In this document: positions 58,640 through 64,000 of the stretch, piece after piece
How the letters are laid out: each line of letters starts with the position of its first letter
Numbering within the stretch: the first letter of the stretch is position 1
From: CAMLHU01 sp049680185
GTDB taxonomy: Bacteria; Gemmatimonadota; Gemmatimonadetes; Gemmatimonadales; GWC2-71-9
NCBI GenBank assembly: GCA_049680185.1
Contig: JBAUHI010000043.1
Location: 8,648-72,647, forward strand
Length of the DNA stretch: 64,000 nucleotides
Direction of reading: 5' to 3'
Made by a program: the position numbers and the translations under genes
Notes under the pieces: generated by a model
What the model was told of the DNA's origin: nothing
Database searches by the model: none
The model's input: only the letters and a program-made list of their open reading frames with translations

Positions 58640-60097
58640 TTGACCATCGAGCGCCTCAGGACAACCCTTTCGGATCGCTACCGTATCGAGCGCGAACTCG
58701 GTCGCGGCGGGATGGGTGCGGTCTACCTTGCCCGCGATCTCACGCTCGATCGCCCTGTCGCCCTCAAGATCCTCCCTCCCGAGTTCGCCGCCCAAGGGTC
58801 GCTGCGCGAGCGTTTCCTCCGGGAGACGCGCGTCGCCGCATCCTTCTCCCACCCCAACATCGTCCCGGTCTATTCGGTCGAGGACCACGATGGGGTGCTC
58901 GGATTCGCGATGGGGTTGGTCGAGGGGGAGAGCGTGGCGGAGCGGGTCGGCCGGAGCGGCCCGCTGGACACCAAGACGATGGTGCGCGTGCTCCAGGACA
59001 TCGGGTACGCGCTCGCCTATGCCCACGGGCGCGGCGTGGTCCACCGGGACATCAAGCCGGAGAACATCATGATCGAGCGCGCCACCGGTCGTGCGCTCCT
59101 GATGGACTTCGGCATCTCGCGGCCGATCGCACCGAGTGCCGCCGGAACGGGCTTGACCCGCGTCGGCGAAGTCGTGGGGACCCCTGAGTTCATGAGCCCC
59201 GAACAGGCCACCGGCGACCAGGTCGATGGCCGGAGCGACCTCTACTCCCTCGGCCTCGTCGCCCTCTTCGCGCTCACCGGGACCAAGGCGATCTCGGGGA
59301 CCTCGGTTCCGCAGATCATCACCCGCCAGTTGACCCAGGTGCCGACGGCCGCCTCCACACTGCGTCCCGACATCCCGCCGGCCCTGGGAGCGGCGATTGA
59401 TCGATGCGTCGCCAAGGAACGGGAGGCCCGCTTCCCCTCCGCGGAGGCGCTGGTCGAGGCGATCGACGCCGCCCAACTGGCGGCACCCGAGATCCCGCTC
59501 GCGATCCGGTTGCTGGCGCAGGACATCACGAACCTGAACCTGCTCTTCTTCTTCCTCGCGATCTTCGCCTGGTTCCTCATCTCGAGCGGCCGGCCACTGG
59601 GGGAGCCCCAAGTCTTCATTCCCATCGTCGTCCTGGTGGCGGCGACGGTCACCCGGCTGATCGAGACCTTCTTCACTGCCCGTCGCCTCGGGGCCTTCGG
59701 CTACTCGGGTGACGAGGTACTCCGCGGGCTTATCGGAGTCGTCGACGAACTTGCCCAACATCGCAAGCGTCTCCGATCGGATCAGGCCACGCGTCGCCGG
59801 CGCACGGCCACGGTCCGGCGCTGCCTGATCCAGGTGCTGGCGGGAGCGGCGCTCTGTGGGGCGGGGCTCACGATGCGCGTTCCGGTGCCGGGCGGCGGCC
59901 ACGTGCTGCCGCCGATTGCCGCGACCCTCTTCATCACCGGTGTCGCCCTGTTCGGCGTGAGCATCGTCCTGTTCGTCCGAAATCCTTTCCGAATGAACCT
60001 TACCGAACGCCTCTTCCGCACCATCTGGCTCGGCCCCGTGGGGCGCGCATTCCTGCGGCTCGCCATGCGACCGGGCACCGAGGAAGAGGCGGCGTGA
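58640..60097 (+). CDS. Ser/Thr protein kinase with four C-terminal membrane helices
   Basis: This 485-residue kinase starts at TTG 58640 (MTIERLRTTLSDRYRIERELGRGGMG), chosen because the paralogues at 60094 and 63118 start at the same point; the nearby ATG 58635 is closed after two codons. Hanks motifs: GRGGMG (21-26), VALKIL, HRDIKPEN (from 135), DFG, MSPEQA. From residue about 290 come four hydrophobic helices (LNLLFFFLAIFAWFLI, FIPIVVLVAATVTRL, VLAGAALCGAGL, ATLFITGVALFGVSIVLFV). The C-terminus is an unusual membrane domain instead of an extracellular sensor. Its stop overlaps the next kinase's GTG. Confidence 0.9.
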   Translation: MTIERLRTTLSDRYRIERELGRGGMGAVYLARDLTLDRPVALKILPPEFAAQGSLRERFLRETRVAASFSHPNIVPVYSVEDHDGVLGFAMGLVEGESVAERVGRSGPLDTKTMVRVLQDIGYALAYAHGRGVVHRDIKPENIMIERATGRALLMDFGISRPIAPSAAGTGLTRVGEVVGTPEFMSPEQATGDQVDGRSDLYSLGLVALFALTGTKAISGTSVPQIITRQLTQVPTAASTLRPDIPPALGAAIDRCVAKEREARFPSAEALVEAIDAAQLAAPEIPLAIRLLAQDITNLNLLFFFLAIFAWFLISSGRPLGEPQVFIPIVVLVAATVTRLIETFFTARRLGAFGYSGDEVLRGLIGVVDELAQHRKRLRSDQATRRRRTATVRRCLIQVLAGAALCGAGLTMRVPVPGGGHVLPPIAATLFITGVALFGVSIVLFVRNPFRMNLTERLFRTIWLGPVGRAFLRLAMRPGTEEEAA

Positions 60098-62790
60098 GTA
60101 TCGAACGCCTTTCGACCGCTCTCGCCGATCGCTACCGGATCGAGCGGGAACTCGGTGCGGGCGGGATGGCCACGGTCTATCTGGCCCACGACGTCAAGCA
60201 CGACCGCAACGTCGCGCTCAAGGTCCTGAAGCCAGAGCTCGCCGCCGTCATCGGCGCCGAGCGCTTCGTGGTGGAGATCAAGACCACCGCCGCACTGCAG
60301 CATCCGCACATCCTGCCACTGTTCGATTCAGGCACCGCTGACGGCTTCCTCTATTACGTCATGCCCTACATCGAGGGGGAGACCCTTCGCGCCAAGCTCG
60401 ACCGCGAGACCCAGCTCGGCATCGACGAGTCGGTCAAGATGACCGTGGCCGTGGCCGATGCCCTCGACTACGCCCACCGCCACGGCGTCATCCACCGCGA
60501 CATCAAGCCCGAGAACATCCTCCTCCACGACGGCCGTCCGATGGTGGCCGACTTCGGGATCGCCTTGGCCCTGAGTGCCGCGGCCGGGGGCCGGATGACC
60601 GAGACGGGGATGTCCCTCGGCACCCCGCACTATATGTCCCCCGAGCAGGCCACCGCCGACAAGGAGATCAGCGGCCGGAGCGACATCTACTCGCTCGGCA
60701 GCGTCCTCTACGAGATGCTCGCAGGGGAGCCGCCCCACATCGGGCACTCCGCGCAGCAGATCATCATGAAGATCATCGCTGAGCCGGTGCAGCCGGTCAC
60801 CAAGCACCGGAAAGCCGTACCGGCGAATGTCGCGGCGGCGGTGGCACGTTCACTCGAGAAGCTCCCCGCCGATCGCTTCGCGACCGCCAAGGAATTCGCT
60901 GATGCACTCGGCGATCCGGCTTTCACCACCGCCAGGATCGGCGCGGACACCGCGACCGCACATCCGTCCATCCCCCGAGCCGCCCCGCTGTACGCCGCAC
61001 TCCTCCTCCTCGCCGTGCTCGCCGCGTGGGGATGGCTTCGCCGAGCCCCATTACAGCCGGTGGTCCGCTACTCGATGGGATTTCCCGCCGATCAGGGCAT
61101 CCGGCAAGGGATCGCAGGGATCAACATCGCGATCTCCCCCGACGGCCGGAAGATCGTCTACCTCGGCCCCGGGGAGAACGGCGGTCAGCTCTGGCTCCGC
61201 GAACGGGACCGGCTCGATGCTGTCCCGATCCCGGGGACCGCGGGGGGGAGCAACCCCTTCTTCTCTCCCGATGGCAAGAACATCGCCTTCGCTTCCGGCG
61301 CCAGCTTCGCGCTCACCGTGGTCCCAGTCGCGGGAGGACCTCCGATCACCCTCGACAAAGGCGCGATCGGTTCCGGGGGAGGCGGGGCGTGGGGACCCAA
61401 CGACTGGATCTATTTCGACACCCCGCAGGGGACCGCGCGGATCCGCGCCGACGGCGGGACCCGGGAACTCCTGATCCCGTACGACACCGTGGCGCACGAG
61501 ATCGGATTCGCGTGGACCGATGCGCTCCCCAATGGGAAGGGGCTGGTCCTCCGGGCCCGGCGGAATCTCGACCCGAACGATTTCGATATTGACGCCTTCG
61601 ATCTCCGGACCCGGACCCGCCACTTTCTGACGAAGGGACTGATGGCCCGGTATGTGGCGCCCGGCTACCTCGTCATCGTCCGCGCGGACGGGGCGGTCCT
61701 CGCCGCTCCCTTCGATCAGGACAAGCTCGCCCTGACAGGGATCGCGGTCCCGCTCTTTTCCGGTGTCATGGTGAAACCCCTCGGCTCCGCCGATCTCGCC
61801 GTCTCGCGCGCCGGCACCCTGGTGTACGTCTCCGGATCCGGTGCCTTGTCCACCGGATTCGCCGAGGTCATCAAGGTGGACCGCACCGGAGCGGTGACAC
61901 CCTTCACCCCCGCCCTCACCTACAATCCAAGTACCAATCGAGCGATCAGCCTCTCCCCCGACGGCCGGCGCCTCGCCTTTGACGTCCTGGGCACCTCCTC
62001 CCCCGATATCTGGGTCAAGCAGCTGCCAGCCGGGGCACTTTCGCGCCTCACTTTCGACTCGGTCGGCGCGATCCGACCCGTTTGGTCCGCGGATAGTCGC
62101 TACGTGTACTACATCTCCGGGTCCGGCGTTCAGGGTTCGGTCTGGCGGCGGCGCGCGGACGGGAGCGCACCCGCTGAATTCATCTGGAAGGATCCGAAAG
62201 GGCCGTTGCTCACTGCCTCGTTCACCCGCGATGGGCAGTGGCTCGCTTACCGGGTGACCGTCGGAGGGACGAACCGGGATATCTATGCCGTCCACCTCGG
62301 TCACGACACCGTCGCGGTCCCGCTACTCACCGGCCCCAGTTCCGAGGATGCGCCCGAGATCTCCCCGGACGGCCGATGGATGGCCTATACCTCCAACGAG
62401 TCGGGGCGGGATGAGATCTACGTCCGTCCCTTCCCGAAGGTCGGGGAGGGCCGGTGGCAGGTCTCCACCAACGGCGGCGCGGCGGCACGATGGTCCCACA
62501 GCGGCCGGGAGCTGTTCTTCCAGGACCCCGCCGGCGACATGATGTCCGTGACCTCGTCGCCGGGGCCGACGTTCACGCCGAGCGACGCACACCAGGTCTT
62601 CGCCAACACGATAGGGGCCGCCCTAGGGGCCGCCCTGTCGCTCGGCGTCCCCGACTATGATGTGACGCCGGACGACAAGAGCTTCCTGATGGTCCGTCTC
62701 GCGGGAGGATCGCAGGCCACAGGCGGCGGACAGATGGTCGTGGTGGACAACTGGACGACCGAGCTCCTCGCCAAGATGAAGGGGCACTGA
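60094..62790 (+). CDS. Ser/Thr protein kinase with TolB-like propeller
   Basis: This 898-residue protein starts at GTG 60094, in a GTGA overlap with the previous kinase. The Hanks domain (12-280) has GAGGMATVY, VALKVL, HPHILPLFDSG, HRDIKPEN (His134), DFG and MSPEQA. One membrane helix (AAPLYAALLLLAVLAAWGWL, about 295-314) leads to a periplasmic TolB/WD40-like propeller with repeated SPDGR blades (ISPDGRKIVYLG, FSPDGKNIAFASG, LSPDGRRLAFDV, ISPDGRWMAYTSN). This kinase-TolB fusion is highly typical of Gemmatimonadota and is thought to sense envelope ligands. The ligand and substrates are unknown. Confidence 0.94.
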   Translation: MSIERLSTALADRYRIERELGAGGMATVYLAHDVKHDRNVALKVLKPELAAVIGAERFVVEIKTTAALQHPHILPLFDSGTADGFLYYVMPYIEGETLRAKLDRETQLGIDESVKMTVAVADALDYAHRHGVIHRDIKPENILLHDGRPMVADFGIALALSAAAGGRMTETGMSLGTPHYMSPEQATADKEISGRSDIYSLGSVLYEMLAGEPPHIGHSAQQIIMKIIAEPVQPVTKHRKAVPANVAAAVARSLEKLPADRFATAKEFADALGDPAFTTARIGADTATAHPSIPRAAPLYAALLLLAVLAAWGWLRRAPLQPVVRYSMGFPADQGIRQGIAGINIAISPDGRKIVYLGPGENGGQLWLRERDRLDAVPIPGTAGGSNPFFSPDGKNIAFASGASFALTVVPVAGGPPITLDKGAIGSGGGGAWGPNDWIYFDTPQGTARIRADGGTRELLIPYDTVAHEIGFAWTDALPNGKGLVLRARRNLDPNDFDIDAFDLRTRTRHFLTKGLMARYVAPGYLVIVRADGAVLAAPFDQDKLALTGIAVPLFSGVMVKPLGSADLAVSRAGTLVYVSGSGALSTGFAEVIKVDRTGAVTPFTPALTYNPSTNRAISLSPDGRRLAFDVLGTSSPDIWVKQLPAGALSRLTFDSVGAIRPVWSADSRYVYYISGSGVQGSVWRRRADGSAPAEFIWKDPKGPLLTASFTRDGQWLAYRVTVGGTNRDIYAVHLGHDTVAVPLLTGPSSEDAPEISPDGRWMAYTSNESGRDEIYVRPFPKVGEGRWQVSTNGGAAARWSHSGRELFFQDPAGDMMSVTSSPGPTFTPSDAHQVFANTIGAALGAALSLGVPDYDVTPDDKSFLMVRLAGGSQATGGGQMVVVDNWTTELLAKMKGH

Positions 62791-62814
62791 GTGATGAGGT
62801 CCCGCGAGCTTATC

Positions 62815-63088
62815 TGCCACTTCAGTGGCACGGCCGAGCCGTCGCTTCAGCGACGATTCACATGGACCCTTGGCGCCGTCGGTCGCCCATCGAGCTCGCG
62901 GCTGAAAGCCGCGGCTCGGCAATGTCGCTGAAGCGACGGGTACTACAGCTCGTCACACGAATGTTCTCCACTTCAGTGGCACGGCCGAGCCGTCGCTTGA
63001 GCGACGATTCAAATGGGTCTTTGGCGCCGTCGGTCGCCCATCGAGCTCGCGGCTGAAAGCCGCGGCTTGGCAATGTCGCTGAAGCGAC
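62815..63088. repeat. REP/BIME-like cluster, A-B pair duplicated in tandem
   Basis: Elements: A 62815-62859, B 62892-62937, A 62968-63010, B 63043-63088. The block 62817-62937 is repeated at 62968-63088, both about 121 bases with only a handful of differences at a constant offset of 151. Each A has GCCACT-TC-AGTGGC and a GTCGCT...AGCGAC stem; each B has CGCGGCT-GAA-AGCCGCG and GTCGCT-GA-AGCGAC. The cluster fills the 327-base gap between two kinase genes. Confidence 0.8.
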
Positions 63089-63117
63089 ATCTCTAACTAC
63101 GACCTGGGATCAACTGC

Positions 63118-64000
63118 ATGACTGACCCGTTCTCCCGCCTCACCACCGCCCTCGCCGACCGCTACCGGATCGAGCGCGAACTCGGCGCCGGCGGCATGGC
63201 CACCGTGTACCTGGCCGAGGACGTGAAGCACGCGCGGAAGGTGGCGGTCAAGGTGCTCCGGCCCGAGCTGGCCGCGGTCATCGGCGCCGATCGCTTCCTG
63301 TCGGAGATAAAGACCACCGCCAACCTGCAGCACCCGCACATCCTCCCGCTGCACGACTCTGGCGAATCCGATGGCTTCCTCTTCTATGTCATGCCGTTCG
63401 TAGAGGGAGAGTCGCTCCGGGACCGGTTGAACCGAGAAAAGCAGCTCCCCATCGCCGAGGCCGTGGCCATCGCGGAAGAAGTGGCCGGCGCACTCGACTA
63501 CGCCCACCGTCACGGCGTCATCCACCGCGACATCAAGCCCGAGAACATCCTCCTCCACGATGGGCGCGCCCTGGTGGCCGATTTCGGGATCGCACTCGCC
63601 GCCAGCAAGGCGGGAAGCACCCGGATGACCGAGACCGGGATGTCCCTCGGCACCCCGCATTACATGAGCCCCGAGCAGGCGATGGGCGAGCGGGAGATCA
63701 CCCCCCGATCGGATGTCTACGCCCTCGGCTGCGTGCTGTACGAGATGCTCTGCGGGGAGCCGCCGTTCAGCGGCCCGACCGCCCAGGCCATCGTGGCCAA
63801 GGTGCTCACTGAGGAACCGCGCCCCCTCATCCCCAAGCGGCACACCATCCCGCCCCAGGTCGAGGCGGCGGTGCTCACTGCCTTGGAGAAGCTCCCCGCC
63901 GATCGCTTCGCAAGCGCCGCCGAGTTCGTCGCGGCGCTGGAGCGGCCCGCCACCGACCTCCCATCGGCACACCCGGGCGCCGGCCGGAGCGGTCGCGCGA
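63118..64000 (+). CDS. Ser/Thr protein kinase, 5' part
   Basis: This is the first 294 residues of a kinase that runs past the window edge. It starts at ATG 63118 (MTDPFSRLTTALADRYRIERELGAGG). Catalytic domain: GAGGMATVY, VAVKVLRPELAAVIGADRF, HPHILPLHDSG, HRDIKPENILLHDG, DFGIAL and MSPEQAMGE, ending with LEKLPADRFASAAEFV. It is very close to the kinase at 60094, so the missing part is expected to hold one membrane helix and a propeller or TPR sensor. The A-B repeat cluster lies directly upstream. Confidence 0.92.
   Translation, partial: MTDPFSRLTTALADRYRIERELGAGGMATVYLAEDVKHARKVAVKVLRPELAAVIGADRFLSEIKTTANLQHPHILPLHDSGESDGFLFYVMPFVEGESLRDRLNREKQLPIAEAVAIAEEVAGALDYAHRHGVIHRDIKPENILLHDGRALVADFGIALAASKAGSTRMTETGMSLGTPHYMSPEQAMGEREITPRSDVYALGCVLYEMLCGEPPFSGPTAQAIVAKVLTEEPRPLIPKRHTIPPQVEAAVLTALEKLPADRFASAAEFVAALERPATDLPSAHPGAGRSGRA

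Noticed and set aside
58635..58643. ATG 58635 as the start of the second kinase
   Set aside because: It is followed by CCT TGA and closes at once; the TTG at 58640 gives the kinase N-terminus shared with the paralogues.
58276..63088. The repeats at 58 and 63 kb as a CRISPR array
   Set aside because: Units are inverted pairs of unequal hairpins with irregular spacing and no cas genes; this is not a direct-repeat/unique-spacer array.

Overview
The window is about two-thirds G+C and densely coded. Its gene content points to a Gemmatimonadota (Gemmatimonadetes) bacterium. The evidence is a run of Ser/Thr protein kinases with the HPHILPLFDSG/HRDIKPEN style and TolB or TPR tails, an ADOP-type permease behind a PadR repressor, large sortilin/VPS10-repeat exported proteins, and many exported proteins with signal peptides. 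The assignment is an inference from gene style; there is no rRNA or other phylogenetic marker. No tRNA, rRNA, CRISPR array, insertion sequence, prophage or integrase was seen.

Region 1 (1-5.4 kb): the start of an RND-efflux adaptor leaves on the minus strand. It is followed by single small plus-strand genes (lipoprotein, PhnB-type VOC protein, TonB-C-like protein, DUF4395, RibD_C reductase) separated by about 130-bp self-complementary repeats. The repeats at 642-768, 1906-2041 and 3046-3176 have the size, hairpin plan and terminal boxes of integron attC sites, so this part may be a cassette array without its integrase.

Region 2 (5.4-13.3 kb): an ArsR-SRPBCC-DUF1801 stress cassette has a perfect 26-bp palindrome over the repressor start codon. 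Then come RidA, a PLP aminotransferase with a NicO/NixA nickel-cobalt permease, a second RibD_C protein, a DoxX-like protein, a VOC protein and an SH3 lipoprotein. Region 3 (13.3-18.4 kb): a diguanylate cyclase faces a PadR-ADOP operon with a strong inverted repeat as likely operator.

Region 4 (18.4-33.1 kb): AraC-VOC-DUF1801, small membrane proteins, two more VOC proteins, an exported GH89 alpha-N-acetylglucosaminidase, MarC, a membrane-anchored protein ending in a CxxCH haem motif, an SDR with a duplicated 5' fragment 1,475 bp upstream, a serine hydrolase, an M1 aminopeptidase and a CBS protein.

Region 5 (33.1-43.4 kb): a translationally coupled minus-strand operon (LVIVD beta-propeller, small exported protein, multicopper oxidase), then an FAD monooxygenase, an EamA exporter, a ParB-like protein with a haemolysin-III protein, GNAT, a pyrimidine-dimer glycosylase, a DUF4440 lipoprotein and an exported MsrA.

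Region 6 (43.6-50.3 kb): a signalling operon of hybrid histidine kinase, single-domain receiver and an unusual HisKA-like/receiver/Ser-Thr-kinase fusion, with trailing small exported proteins. Region 7 (50.4-64 kb): two BNR/sortilin exported proteins, DinB, OsmC and four more Ser/Thr kinases, the last cut by the window edge. The gaps here hold head-to-head two-hairpin repeats (REP/BIME-like) whose stems vary in a compensatory way around a fixed GGCTCGGC linker. Many genes start on GTG or TTG codons that overlap the previous stop (GTGA, TTGA), implying coupled translation.
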